From Ahaetulla prasina (taxonomy: Eukaryota; Chordata; Lepidosauria; Squamata; Colubridae), in the NCBI RefSeq assembly GCF_028640845.1, contig NC_080540.1:261213458-261277457 (forward strand): DNA of 64,000 bases, given 5' to 3'. The position numbers and the translations under genes are program-made. This document shows, piece after piece, positions 11,023-24,092 of this stretch (positions within the stretch are counted from its first letter, which is position 1; the number at the start of each line of letters is the position of its first letter). The notes beneath the pieces were generated by a model, which saw nothing but the letters and a program-made list of their open reading frames with translations, searched no databases and was not told where the DNA came from.

Positions 11023-14000
11023 GATGGAACTGTAGGATATGACTAGGCTGATCCCAAGGGAGGAGTCGAGCATGTCATCAATCCTGAATCCCTTTGCATC
11101 CATAAGAGATCTAAGTCCAACCCACCTTGAATTCCATTGACTCTTATCTGAATTGACTCTTCAGATTCTTGAAGAAAGTGTTAGCATGCAATAAACTTGT
11201 ATTCATTGAACCACCTTGATTTCCTGCACTTGGCAGGAACATAGAAAACATAGTAGTAATGATCCTTTACTGTGGATCCTTTACTGTTTACTGTGGCTTT
11301 ATAGCCCTTTTTGACAACAGAAGCAGAATGAAGTAAGATGAGACACAATTGGCCTAAGTTATTTAACAAAGTATTTCTTACTATAAGTGCAATGCCTATT
11401 TAGTAAGCTAGCCTATAAATGTTAGCAATCATTTTGACTCTTTCAAATATGTAAAAACAATTAAAAACACCAATTTTCCTTTAATTTTGAACTTCATTTG
11501 TAGCAATAGTAAGAACATTAATAAATGCACCTAAAATTTGCAATGTGTGATTCTAAATGCAAGTTCTTTTACAACAAATGGTGGAATATGATAAAATTGG
11601 TTAGAAGTAATGGCTTGACTACTGGTTATATATATCAAATGTCAGAGAAATATAAGTGATAATGTTTATAGAAATCTTATGCTTCAGTATTTTTAGTGAA
11701 AAGTTTACTAAACCTATTTTTTAGTGGTTGGATTGTTTCGTAAAAATGTATTTAGAAAACCATGGCTTCTGGAAAACTAACCTTCAGCTTGGTACTTGAC
11801 GCTCAGAAATGCCTAATAATCAAAGAGTTGGGTCTAGTCTGTGCTTTGTTATTATGTTAACCTTCATTATCCACCTGTTAATCCACTTTGCTGCCTTTCT
11901 CACTGTTTTTATGACAAAAAGACATATGCAAAGCTATCACAGTTTCTTGCTTCAAACATTTCCTTGATCTTGAGGAGGCAATTATTTTTAGGATTAGTAA
12001 TGAAAAGACTGACATATCCGTATTTAACTATGACAGAGACATCAGTTAACAGGTTTTCCTATTTTTTCTAGTCTGTATCATTGTAATGTGCAGTGTTCTT
12101 TTTTGATCTATGATTCTTCGGGCCCTTCAAGGTAGGCAGGTCAGGAAAAAGATATTGGAAGGGCTACTTTATTATTGTAGGATATATCAGAGCTTTTGTC
12201 TGCCTTTTCTTGTGCCATACAGAATAAAGATAGGGCTACTTTGATTCTTTTCCCAATGTTTCCTATGGCTGACATGATGTTTTACTTCTTTTTAAATCTG
12301 CTAAAGGTTCTTGCATACTTTTGCCAACTTGATATTCATTTATACATTCCTACATCATATTGGAACTTCATCATACTGAGATTCCAATTTTGCTCTTATT
12401 TATTCATTAAACTCATACTCCACCAGAATCTAACAACTCTCAATGACTTAAATTACATGTTTCTCTAACAGATTTCAACCAACTTCAGAGAAAGCGCACT
12501 GACTCCCTGACTATAGCGGCAATATTACATGTTTCTTGCCTTGCCTTAAGTAATCTGAGGGCAGTATATGTGTTTACTTTTCTTACAAAAAGCCTATGTG
12601 GGATGTGAAATGAAATTGTAGGAAACCTCAGGAATGATGGTGGTAGCATAGTCCAGAGGAACTCTGTGTAAGATAAGAGAACTGTTGCATAGATTCAGAT
12701 CCATTTCAGCTATTATCGGTTTAATAGAATCACTGGTAGCTTTAAACCCCATATCATCGTCTATGCCACTCTGATTCAGATCCTAAGTTCCTGTTGACAA
12801 AAGCATCCATTAATGACAGATACTTTTGTCTTACAAGGAACAGGAAAACAAAATTCTACCAATTTCATTTTCAGCTAGCACTTTTTCATGCTACTCAGGT
12901 TTACTTCAGACTGGTTGAAGGATGCCAGGAAAACCACCTCCTCTGTTCACATCTATCTCTGTAGGACTTACAGTATATCAATACTAGGTGAAGACTTCTG
13001 TATTTGCCTACGTTAAAAAAAAATTAGTAAGACCCTTTATTTATTGAAACACATTTAAAATAAAAAATCTTTTTTATTTCTAAAAGTTAGGCTTTATGTT
13101 ATGTCTTCAAAAAAATCAGAAAAGAAGTGCCAAAATTAAAATATTTTTATTAATGTAGTTTATTAGGTTTTCACTAGGCCAAAATTTAATCTTGGATGGT
13201 GGCTGCTTATTTATCTTCTACGGAAGGCCTCTGAAAATTGATTTTGACAATTTTTCCTGTGTATAATATATTGCCTTTACAACTTCACTATCCTTTGTTA
13301 GTAGAAAACAGTTTGATGGCACAATCAATCAACCAACCAAAAGAAGGTAAATAATTACACCTTTTCCTTTTGAATTAATGGTTACTCCCTCTTAATCAGC
13401 AATAGTGAAAGATTGTTTTGAAGTTGGACAGTAATCTGAAAAATTAATAATAAATAAATATTACTATTTTTATTGTATTCATATTTTACTGCCTAATAAG
13501 AATTGAAATATGATTTTTAAAATGTTCATTTAAGCTACGACTTCAACATAACAAGGTTGAATGAAATAAAATTGTGACAATTCAAATAATAACTCCTCAT
13601 TTTTAACAAATCAGAGGTTATATATAACTTATAATTTAATCCTTTGTAGATCATGATCCAGATATAGTATAAATTATTTTGTTGTACTGGAACTACTCAC
13701 ACTGACCTTGACTAATGATTCTTTTAGTTTGGCACTGTCTGTCATAAAGGTTGTCTTATAAATATCAATTTTCCAGAGTTTCAGACATGAGACTTTCTCA
13801 GTCCATTTTTACAGAGTAAGAATTCCAGTTTTCCTCATTTTTGAAAAAGAACTCTCTTTTGTGGATAATCTTAAATCAAGAAGAAGAATTAACTTCCTTT
13901 TTGCTTTGAATCTTAGGCAGCAGAAAAACTCAAGCACCAAGCCTCCTACATCTCACTCTCGAGAATTTGCATTACTGAAGGCTACTTGATCTGAGCTACA

Positions 14001-14244
14001 AAATTCTGGAAACTCACTAGATAGCAGTATTAATTTATGGACAATTCTAACGTTTTGCTACTATCTAGCTAGTGTCCAGATTTTTGCAGTCCAAATCTGG
14101 GGGTTCCAACCTAGTTAGTCTCATATGACTTACATTTTAAGCCTGCCATCTCATTTTAGTTTGCCTTTAAGAATGAAGTTTACTTTCATTGTATAATTGG
14201 AGAGAATAGTCTGAAAGACTATTGTGATTGATAATTTTTGGAGC
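11023..14244. other. AT-rich unique DNA
   Basis: About 3.2 kb with no recognised repeat family and no motif-bearing frame. Longest frames (11841-12071 and 12196-12468, plus strand) are rich in hydrophobic residues, as expected of T-rich DNA, and I take them as chance. Confidence 0.45.
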
Positions 14245-14252
14245 ACCTAAGG

Positions 14253-14690
14253 TAGTGATGGCTAACCTTTTTGCCGTTGTGTGCCAAAAGCTGGGGGGAG
14301 TGCCGGGGGGGGGGAGTGCGTGCGCCTGTCCACACCCATAATTCAATGCGCCCCACCCCCGGACATGTGTGTGTGATCCCCCTGCACTCCCCCCGCTTTT
14401 GGCACGCGATGGCACAGTGGGCTGGATAGGCCTGTTTTTCGCCCTCCCCAGGCTCCAGAGGCTTTCTAGGAGTCTGGGGAGGGTGAAAATGACTTTCCCC
14501 ACCCTCCTTGAGGCTCTCTGGAGTCTGGAAACGACCTGTTTCCTGACTTCCAGTGGGCCCAGAAGGCCCGAAAATCAGCTGGCAGGTGCACGCATGCGTG
14601 CTGGAGCTGAGCTAGGGCAATGCATGCGTGCCCACCAATATGGCTCCATGTGCCACCTGTGGCACGTGTGCCATACGTTTGCCATCATAG
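14253..14690. mobile_element. hAT-type non-autonomous element, 438 bp
   Basis: Starts TAGTGATGGCTAACCTTTTT and ends GTTTGCCATCATAG, with perfect 8-bp flanking repeats ACCTAAGG (14245-14252 and 14691-14698). The interior is strongly GC-rich compared with its surroundings (G and C runs near 14293-14400), which explains the 111- and 143-codon frames overlapping it; they have no transposase motifs. A fragment of the same family, marked by GGCACGTGTGCCATA, is at 19715-19914. Confidence 0.9.
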
Positions 14691-14698
14691 ACCTAAGG

Positions 14699-17448
14699 AA
14701 TAAAAATTGCTTGGCTTATAACCCTGATCACAGTTTTGTTAAACTGTTAGTCTTTTTGCCGTATCACATGGCAATATTTTTCGAATTCCCGGTCTGTTAA
14801 TAATCCTGATACCTGTTGATTCTAAATACTTCCACTATTAGTTTTGTTCACTGACCTACCTTTTGATAAATCCGTTTCATCTTGATCTGATCTGCTTATA
14901 GAACCTAAAACTTGAATTGTTCAATATCAGAATATTGAAAACAAAACTTCAAATGGACCGGAAAAAGATCAACTGTTGGAAATAGAGGAACAAACTAGAG
15001 ATGTTAGGGTTTAAAACTGTATAAAGAATATGTTCTGTTCTTTCTTTGCTGACTTTTTTTCATAGATCCTGATCAATCTTATTTCCAGCTTTTTTAAAAA
15101 AAATGATAGTGTATCTGATAATTGAAAAAATGGACTCCTTACATGATTCTTCATTCTCCTTGCAAGATGACATGACAGTGAGCACTAGCAAGGGATGATT
15201 CTTTTCTTTTTAGTTGATTAGTTCAATGGGATCATGATAGAAGTATGGCTATCTTATTGAGAATGGAATAGAATTTTGGACCCATTTCTGAGACAATTCT
15301 GCAGATTTCTTTTTACCATTAACGGAATAATTTGGCCTATTATAATTTTCCTTTGTTAAATCTGTTGATAATGTATGCCACAAATAGATAAGAAATTGTG
15401 TTATTGTAATTTGATGTTTTGCTGCTTAATTTTGATGACATATCTTGGAGGGATTCAGAGACTGAAAAAAAGTTGCCTCCCTTGCGTTATATAGTATGTA
15501 ATTTCATATTTTACAGTCTGTGCAACGTTCACTATACTATGCTAATCCAGGCAGTTTATTGCTTGTGATGGAGCAATAGATTATGCCTCTTCAGATCAAA
15601 AAGGCAAGGCAGGTTGCTGTAATGTTCCAATTATTATGAAAATAAAAATATTGTTCAGGTTATTCTTCATATACTTTTGCCTTATTTTAAATCAAGTCAC
15701 TCCTGACACATCATGGACACTAATTCTAAAAACTGTACTTCTTTTAACCTGTCACAAAGACTTGTGGCAGTCAAATGTATGCTATTTTTACTCACATCAA
15801 ATAGCTATATTATAAAGCTCACAGATAAAAGCAGCAAACCTTGCCAGTCATTTATAACTAATGGATACTCAGTTTTATCCGAAGTAAAGAATCAAATTAT
15901 TTTGTACCTACCTCAGCCAATAGTAACTAACTCTTGTTCAAAGCCCAGTGACAACTCTAATGGATAATTTACAGCCTACAACAAGGCTTTGGGATTAAAT
16001 AACAGTTGGGCTTGTAAACCAACAGGCTTCAGTGAAAACACAAGTAATTTGTTTATTGTCTTCTTTCAGCTTCCCAATTACAATTGATCTCTGCTTAGCA
16101 GCCTAGTGTTGCTAATTGTTAAGGAAGTGAGGAAATGCCTTAATCTTTATAGGCATCTTGTAGTTTAGGGTTTGACTTCATAATTCACAATGTCAATCTC
16201 ACTGAAGCCAAGATAAATGGAATGCACATCCTTGGAAACTTGTACCTTAACCCATGCTTACCAATTAACGTATCAACTGAACAAGGTAGATTGGGTAACA
16301 AAAAGAAATAGCTCTTAGCCCTGACAATCAAAAAGAGATAAGCAAAAAAGGTATTTTCAATCCAAATCTAGGGATTTCATAGCAAGATTAGAAGGCCCAC
16401 TCATTTCCACTGGATGTGCCATGTTGTACATTTACAAAATTAGGAACTTCACACAGTGATAGTGCTAGCCATTCTTTGATTCAGGTGGGCACACCTGAGA
16501 AGACGTTTCAATATTTTAGGTGCTAAAACCTGTACTGTGTTATCATTAATTTAATTAATGTCATCATTAATTAAAGAAAAAGTTTATGTAAAATATCAAA
16601 ATCTCACACTCATTCAATGCAAGTGTTTTAAATGAACTAGACTTAAATAATCCCCTCCCCCAAATTATTATCTAAGTTGTTGACAAAGAATTTATGTGAT
16701 GATTTCTTCAGTTTTTACTGGGGGAAAGGAGAATTTGTCCGGCAATTTCTCAAGGCCCACCGGCTCTGTCACTCTGAAGAAACCCAGAGTATGGAAGCCC
16801 AGCGGAAGGTATTTCTATAATGATGCTTTGCTTTGAATTTTAATTGAAGCGTGGAAAGCAAAGAGAAGCTGCAGACTGCTGGAGAGATGACTGTAAAATG
16901 AAGGCAGCATAGTTGCAGCATAAGACTGTGCTAGAAGTAGAATGATATATGATTGTCAGATTTGAAGTAGGATAAAATAACTTTTGAACCATCCACCAGT
17001 TAATGCAGATCTTGGGATTTTTTTTCCTAATTAAAACATTTCTTTAAAATATTCCATAAGAATTTAAAATTAAAGTAAACAATTTTTCATGAAAGTATTT
17101 CAACACTAATTAAATAAATGGATATTTGCATGTATACAGAGTCCATAAAGCATAAGAATTTTATATATTTGCAAGTAAAACACAGTTTATTTCTCCCAAT
17201 GTAAATATTAGTGTCAAACATAAATGTTCAATCAAGCATATTTATTTATTCAATTTCTGTAGCCACCCATCTCCATCAATGACCCTGGATGACTTATGAT
17301 TCCAATTGTAATTCCATTTTTGTATTATTTGTGTGCAGGATTAATGAGTAAGCTGCCTTCACCTGAGAGGGTCTCAATCATTTGTAGCAGTTACAGCAAT
17401 ATTTCCCAGGTCATTCTTAAAGCAAAAGTGGAATGTTTGAATGGAATG
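14699..17448. other. AT-rich unique DNA
   Basis: No repeat family recognised. It contains one exon-like block at 16712-16808, listed separately. The 84-codon frame at 15713-15967 has no recognisable domain. Confidence 0.45.
16712..16808 (+). other. Exon-like segment, unproven, 97 bp
   Basis: A 97-base block lies between a plausible acceptor (GATGATTTCTTCAG) and a donor (CGGAAG followed by GTATTT). The frame that is open across it reads WGKGEFVRQFLKAHRLCHSE and then ETQSMEAQRK. Third codon positions are mostly G or C although the flanks are AT-rich, which is what a real exon would look like. The same frame is also open for some distance upstream of the acceptor, so the splice sites are not needed to explain it. 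I do not recognise the peptide. A conserved non-coding element or chance remain possible. Confidence 0.25.
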
Positions 17449-17801
17449 CAGGTAGTCCTCAGCTTAAGACTGTTTGTTTAACAATGGTCCAAAGTTACAA
17501 TGGCTTCAGAAAAATTATAGACTTATAATCTATATCTCTTCTTCTGACTATCACATCACCCAAATGTCACATGATCACAATTGGAGCACTGGCTCACATT
17601 TATGTCTGGTTGCAGCAGCCTATGTTCATAATTATGATTATAATTTGTCCTTCTTTCGCTGGTTTTCAGCAAAGAACAATCATTGGGGAAGCTGGATTTT
17701 CCCATGGTTAACAACCATTGTGTTTCCAGTAATGATACCACTGCACTGACTTATGATGGAAATTCTGGTCCCAGTTGTGGTAATAAGTTGAAAACTACTA
17801 G
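17449..17801 (+). mobile_element. CAGGTAGTCCTC-type non-autonomous DNA transposon
   Basis: Begins CAGGTAGTCCTCAGCTTAAG and ends TAAGTTGAAAACTACTA, an imperfect inverted repeat of the start. Interior landmarks TTACAATGGCTTCAGAAAAA and TCACATGATCACAATT are shared with the copies at 5004 and 53902. Around 350 bp, no transposase. Confidence 0.7.
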
Positions 17802-18969
17802 TAAATTACATGGTAGTTGATTGAACCCTGTGCTATTTCAAAACTTATAGTGCTCTTCCAACCCAAATGTCAATGGGTAGTCTATGCATAGTATATTTCT
17901 CTTGACTGTCTAGTCAGATCCACAGCAAAAATATTAAGGTCAGTATAAGAAAGATGGCAGACTAAGGCTTTTCTGTAATAATTTACATCTATGGGGTGGG
18001 TGGGGGGAAGAACCATTATTTATAGAAATCACTTTCACTTTATAGGCCATTTCAGTGGTAGAACATTAGTTAAATAGCAGCAGAAATAAGAATTGTTCAG
18101 ACCTACTTGAGAGAATTGCTGGGAATCCATGGGTAGTATTTTCACATGTATTAAACATATATTTGTTGGGTGTGATATCCATTAACAGATATATACCTCC
18201 TCTTGAGATGTTAATTTCTATTCTCATCAGGGGACAAGTGTGCATAATGTGTATATTTTTGCAAATATGTCCTACATATCCTCTTTTTCTTTGCTATTGA
18301 TAATACAGTACTATTGAATATGAATAAATACAAATGCTTGCTTCATTTCTGAATAATATTCAACGTGTACTCAATTGTCTTGATAGAGACAAATGCATGT
18401 CAAGCATCACTGATCATTGTAATAGTGCCTAGGCAAGAGGGCAATTTGCCTGTTCTATAGATAACAGCTGCTAAGTGAATTGATACTAAATCAGGTGAAG
18501 AATCTTTATGTTGACTTAATTGTGCTGACAAATAAAAACATACCTGCATTTGAACTAATTAAAATAATTCCACAGGTACTGCCCAAAAATTCAATTATTC
18601 AAAGGTTTCAACCAAGTAGCCATTTTGATTATGGTAAGGGAAAAAATCTCAGTGAAATGGGAAACAATAAAAGTTGAATGTACCATGAGTGCTATTAGAA
18701 AATACTATCCCAGCGAGTTTCATTTCAGTATGCACATAAATAAATATCAGAAACAGATAGGATAGGGAGGCTTTTCAAATAATTCAGGATCATGTATATA
18801 CAAATATTAAATGCAAATTTAATACTTATGGATATCCTTTTAGTTATGTCAGAGTAGCATTCTTCCACATGATTGCACATTGCAATTTCTATTAAAGAAA
18901 CAAATTATTTCATTTTACAACTACCCTAACCAACTTTTTTTATAGGGAAGTAAATGATCAGATCATGAT
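17802..18969. other. AT-rich unique DNA
   Basis: Nothing recognised. A short G run (GGGTGGGTGGGGGG) lies near 17996-18006. Confidence 0.4.
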
Positions 18970-19251
18970 CATCTCCTAAAATACCCTTTTCCCTCCAATC
19001 TAAGACATCTCCTGATAATAAGCCCAATTGGGCTTTTGAGCGCATGCGCTAAAATAAGCCTTCCCCCAAAAATAAGCCCTCCCCAAAAGTATTTAAATGC
19101 AGAGCTGGAAATCAGGTAAGATGGCAGCAGAAGCCCCATCTTGCTCCATGTGCCCCAAAATAATAAGACCACTCTGAAAATAAGGCCAAGGGCTTATTTT
19201 GAGGTTCAAAAAAAATATAAGTCAGAGTCTTATTTTCAGGGAAACACGGTA
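18970..19251. mobile_element. MITE ending TTATTTTCAGGGAAACAC
   Basis: Contains repeated AATAAGCCC/AATAAGACC words and ends TCTTATTTTCAGGGAAACAC, matching the termini of the small element at 10937-11022. The left terminus has decayed, so the start is approximate. Confidence 0.6.
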
Positions 19252-19714
19252 ACTACTTTTATATTTTTACTGCTAGGTATGAAAAATACTTGTATGTTAT
19301 AGGTACACGTGATATATATCTGACATTTCTTTTTATATGATTGAATTTGTAATATGTTTAAGTACATAGATATATTAATTCTTCTTTGTATAATATCAAA
19401 GAATGCAGAAAATACACTTTGAGTATAGTATAGCAAAAGGCTTGGAATAATTTACTTTTTTAAACTTTCAAACTTGTATTTTTTAAAATTCATTTATAGT
19501 GACAGACATGTTTATCCAAGATAATAGGAAATTTTTTTCATGTCTTTCATGAAATCTGGAATAAACACAGGCTTAATATTTCTTGAGAAAGTTCTCCAAT
19601 AGATCATTAATAACTTTAATTCTTCAGTACCTTCTAGAAGATTATAAAAGTGTAAATACTTGATTGGCATTTATAGATTCTCTAGAACTAGTATAGCATG
19701 AGTATAGTATCTTG
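19252..19714. other. AT-rich unique DNA
   Basis: Nothing recognised. Confidence 0.35.
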
Positions 19715-19914
19715 CCAAGACCAGCTGGTTGGTGCACATGCATGTGACGGAAACTGGAAGAGAGCAGCTGGCCAGTGCGCATGCATACTGGAGCAGCTGC
19801 CCAGTGCACATGTGTGTGATGGAACCCGGAGGAGCAGCTGGTGATGGTGCATGTGGACAGAGAGAGGGCTCTGTGTGCTAACTCTGGCACGTGTGCCATA
19901 GGTTTTCCATCACA
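19715..19914. mobile_element. hAT-type element fragment (CAGTGATGGC family)
   Basis: The right end GGCACGTGTGCCATAGGTTT followed by TCCATCACAG matches the right end of the 438-bp element at 14253. The left part consists of repeated GCAGCTGGTCAGTGCGCATG-like words and lacks a recognisable left terminus, so it is truncated or rearranged. Confidence 0.6.
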
Positions 19915-20376
19915 GACGTAGGCAAAACAGAGAAGGGCTTCTGACTATATGGAGTCCACTTTTCTTTTCCCTTAGAATGCCTTTCTTTAACCTAGTGCTT
20001 TTCAAAAGTTTTCCTGGGTTTGCAGCCATTCCTTAAAAATGAATTTCAACTGAATATCTATTAACTTTAATAATTTAAATTTATAAAACTATGCCCAATT
20101 ATAATGAAAAGCCACCCATTTAAGCAGCCCATGACAATACTTTAAATTAATTTGACTTGTGCTTAAATGTAATTATTCTACATTCTTGCTATATTACCAA
20201 GTGGGATCAGCTGTTAAGTGTCTAGACAATGCAGTCATGTGAAGGAGATTCCTCAAGTGAGCAAGTACAGAAGTCTGATGAAGGTGTTTCTTCAGCATAT
20301 GCAGTACAAATACTGAACGTGTAAAAGAAGAAATTCTATACAAGTGCACTCATGGGCATTTACATGTGAAGATGCA
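19915..20376. other. AT-rich unique DNA
   Basis: Nothing recognised. Confidence 0.35.
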
Positions 20377-20384
20377 TGTTATGC

Positions 20385-20521
20385 CAGTGGTGGGATTCAG
20401 TTAGTTTGCACCACTTCGGGAGAACCGGTTGTTAACTTTCTGAGCAGTTTGATGAACTGGTTGTTGGAAGAAATCATTAGGGCAGAGGACTAGTTGTTAA
20501 ATTATTTGAATCCCACCACTG
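20385..20521. mobile_element. hAT-type MITE, 137 bp, with 8-bp target duplication
   Basis: Terminal inverted repeats CAGTGGTGGGATTCA and TGAATCCCACCACTG are perfect over 15 bp. Flanking direct repeats TGTTATGC (20377-20384 and 20522-20529) are perfect. Closely related to the copy nested in a LINE at 24659-24812. Confidence 0.95.
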
Positions 20522-20529
20522 TGTTATGC

Positions 20530-23040
20530 CTATAGAACTTTGATGTGCTCAGAACCCATGCATCATTAGGCTGGTGAATGAAGTCAAAGTTTATCTATAA
20601 TCAGCAGTATGTTTGCAGTAGAATTCTTTTCTATGATTCTGCAAACATTGCAAAAGACAATGGGTTGTAGATGATGCCACCATAACTCAGTGCAATATTA
20701 CTCCTTTAAGCAGTCTATATATCAGGGAGAAGCGGAAGCAGATGAAGACCATATACTTCCTGTTAAAAGGTTGCCTTCTCTGCCCATCTATATCAAGCAT
20801 GCATCAAGGTCCCTTTCTGGCTACTGTACAACCTTCCCAATATAGGTCATCCTTTGATTTATAAACTATTTTTAGCTTGCAGCAGCTAAATGAGACTCTT
20901 ACAAGATGTTAAGCTACATTTTATGCATAATATATCAAGTACTGATTAGTGTGATGTTCCATAAAAGTAAAATTATTAGATTATTATTTATAATAGTATG
21001 AGATATGACATTGGTGAAGTGTCATATGGTACAAACAATCTTTGCTAAAATGCTTCTGCGGATAAGGAGTTGGCTTTTCCTTTCACCTTTCTCTTCTTGG
21101 ACATAAAATGAATTAAATGGAACACAAAGGCATGGAAATGAGGTTAAATTAATTTAGAGAGACAAACTGCTCCATATAAAAAAGCGTATGCATTTTATTA
21201 TAAGGATTGCTTTAGTGAAGCTTCCTTTAGGGGAACATGCTCATTTAAAAGAAATATAGTCTGTTTTTAGCCTTCCTGATTTTTGGTGGTGAAGTTTAGA
21301 TTTTCCCTTTATATTTAAATATTATTTTTTTTATACTGGAACCACTGAGGGATTGGACTCAGAAACAATTTGTGTTTGTATATAGGTTAACTAGAGAATG
21401 ATTAAATCCAGAAAACAGAGCATTTGAAGATTAAATCTTCAAGAAAGTAGTGACAAGCCTCTTGTCCTTGAAGCTTATATAAATAACTTTCCAGTGTTTT
21501 TTTAACCTGTTCCCCCCTCTCCCCCACCATCCCAGCAGCGAGGTATGTCACTCTGTGGTTAACATCCATCTCCTTTTATTGATGTCCACTTTGGTATCTG
21601 TACAGCCCATCAATTTTGCTGGCTCTTTGACAGCCGCTGGGAGCCTATGAGTGGAGTTCCTGGACTCTCTGTGTTGGAGGGGACCTGTCAGCTTTCTCTG
21701 GGCCTAACAGTCCAATCAGACCTCGGTACTAAGTCTCATAAATCTTGTGGGTGACCCAGGTGAACTCTGAGGCTCAAAGCTCACTGAAAACTGATCAGGC
21801 CTCTGCTTAGTTTAACAGGCCCCTTGCAATGACAACTGAAGGGTTCAACAAATGCACAAAACAGATATATTTTAGCTGAAAAATTAATGGCTTTTAAAAG
21901 AATGTTTGACAATTGTTTAAGGTTGTCTATAGATCCATTATGCTGATAAACGACCAACATGGTTTATGCCAGAAAGAAAGCAACCTGTTTGTGTGAGGGT
22001 CCCCCCCCCCGTCCTTTTCTCTTATGTTTATTTTAAAGGAAAAGTGAAAGGCGTGAAAGATGGCGCACAGTTGCCAGTTGTGCCTTGAGACAGTATGGTT
22101 TGCACATAGCATAAAAAAACGGGAGACTATCAGAAAGTATACCTGTGTGGAATAAGTTTAACCTTATAATCAAAGCAAAATTAAAATGGCTCAGCAACTG
22201 CCCTCGGTGACCTGCTATTGACCATTTGAACTTCTAAGTTAGGGTCAGCTGCCCCCCCCCATAGGAGGTCAAAAACTGGTCAGAGCTCTTCAGCACTAGC
22301 ATTTTGAATGGGAAGATTTTATTGCTGTGATTTATACAATTTTCTCAGACGAGTTAAGGAGACCTTAAAACATGCCGGGTATACCATCAGCTTTAGAAAT
22401 AAATTCTGATTGTCCAGTTGAAATCTCTGGTGACCAGACCTTTAAGTATTTTCCCCTCTGTCTTCTAAAGATTCATTCCCACACTCGACCCCCTGAATGT
22501 GACAAGGTTAGTGTTCCCAGATTTATTTAAACAATACCTACACACCAAATGAAGCACTTTGCTAAGCTGATTAATTGCAAATGTAGAATAACCAACATGT
22601 AATGAATTATTTTGGGGACACAGCCAAACTTACAGAGATGTTAAGATCCTAAATTACTCATTAAACTTCTTTGAACAAAATGAAACTCAATATTTTTACC
22701 TAGTCACAAAGATCCAAAATCTGGGATTTCTATCTCCCCTAAGAGATTTAAAATAAAAGATGATAGTAAATATTGAAATAATATTAAAGTATTATTCCTG
22801 TAATGAAGAATTCCTAGGATAAATTGATAAACTAGTTTTTTTTTAATTTAAATTTTAAAAAATTCTGAATAAAGCAAATCTGGAGATTATTTAGGGCCTT
22901 ATTGCTTATTTAGCTAAATTGGTTGTAAGCTTGGCTTGAAAATGTCAACCTATATTCATTTATTCTATGCATAATAATGTAACCTATGTAAAATGGTTGT
23001 GTAAAAAAATGTTAAGCTTTACAGAGTTGTTATTGTGGAG
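20530..23040. other. Unique DNA with a GC-richer island at 21530-22510
   Basis: No interspersed repeat recognised. The part from about 21530 to 21840 and parts of 21930-22510 are more GC-rich and of higher sequence complexity than the surroundings, with poly-C runs at 22001-22010 and 22252-22260. I cannot assign a gene. It could hold conserved regulatory sequence, an exon, or an unrecognised old repeat. Confidence 0.4.
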
Positions 23041-23102
23041 AAAATCAAAGGAGGGAGTGTAGGTATGTTCAAAAATCAAAGGAGGGAGTGTTAGGTATGT
23101 TC
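23041..23102. repeat. Tandem duplication of a ~30-bp unit
   Basis: Two adjacent copies share ATCAAAGGAGGGAGTG and AGGTATGTTC, differing by one or two bases. It lies ~170 bp upstream of the plus-strand LINE. Confidence 0.9.
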
Positions 23103-23305
23103 ACCACTTTAAGTTATTTATAAAACGAAAAAGTCAAGATATAAATAAATAAATTAATAACACAAGAACTATTATATATACTTTACAGTACATACAAACA
23201 GTAATTATAATTTTGTTAAGTGGATTCTTTGATATGGAACAGTTCACATTTTTAGAAGATACCATGAGTAAATAACCCTCAATCAACTATCAATCAAAAC
23301 TAGGT

Positions 23306-23957
23306 ATGCATGCCCCTACTTCTCCTACACCAAACACTACAGGTCTCAAATGTAAATTAATAAATGCAAGAAGTATTGTAAAGAAATTACCCGAATTTAT
23401 CCTCTTATTAAACAATGGTACATTTGATATTATATTTGTTTGTGAAACATGGCTGAACTCATCCCTCCCTGACTCCATTATTTCAAACAAAGAGTATCAA
23501 GTTTTTCGATCAGATCATGAACACCGCAGAGGTGGTGGAGTAGCTAACTTTTACAAAAAATCACTGATTAAAAAATATTCAAGTTGCACATAAACTTTCT
23601 CTTCCTGAAACTATTGTATGTGACCTGTCCATTAACGCCACACTTAGATTCTTACTATGCTACAGAGCCCCTGACTATGACATTGCTCATGCAAATATGT
23701 TAACCTCACTGCTAACATGGGCTACCTCTTGTCCATATCCTCTCATCTTCCTGGGTGATCTAAATCTACCTTCTATAAACTGGATAACAAATGAATGTAC
23801 AACTGAACCAATCCATACTACACTATACAACGCCATTACAAACCTAGGTCTTGAACAACTAGTAACTAACAACACAAGACTCAACAATTGCCTCAACCTC
23901 ATCTTTTGCAAACTCAATTTATGGACTACAAATAAAAGAACCCTTTTCCAACAGTGA
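23306..23957 (+). pseudogene. LINE endonuclease domain, frameshifted
   Basis: This region would encode the endonuclease that nicks target DNA to prime reverse transcription. The first frame (23306-23593, 95 codons) has INARSIVKKLPEF near residue 19, FVCETWLN near 45 and RRGGGVANFYKK near 74, the usual first three endonuclease blocks. A second frame (23697-23957) has IFLGDLNLPSINW, the next block. The two are in different frames, and the SDH block downstream is again displaced. A 21-bp tandem duplication at 24051-24092 damages the C-terminal part. Not functional. Confidence 0.85.
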
Positions 23958-24050
23958 CCACTGCATGGTAGACCTTTGTCTCAATATACGCCCTCACATA
24001 AATTGTCATAATAATAGTACTCCTAACTACAATTTAAAAAAAGCCAACTA

Positions 24051-24092
24051 TGACCTTATAAGCCAACTATGACCTTATAAACAACGATCTCT
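24051..24092. repeat. Direct tandem duplication, 21 bp, inside the LINE
   Basis: AGCCAACTATGACCTTATA occurs twice in succession. The minus-strand LINE copy has it once, so this is a private duplication of this copy. Confidence 0.9.

Noticed and set aside
14167..14800. 111- and 143-codon frames on opposite strands
   Set aside because: They overlap the GC-rich non-autonomous hAT element and carry no transposase motifs.
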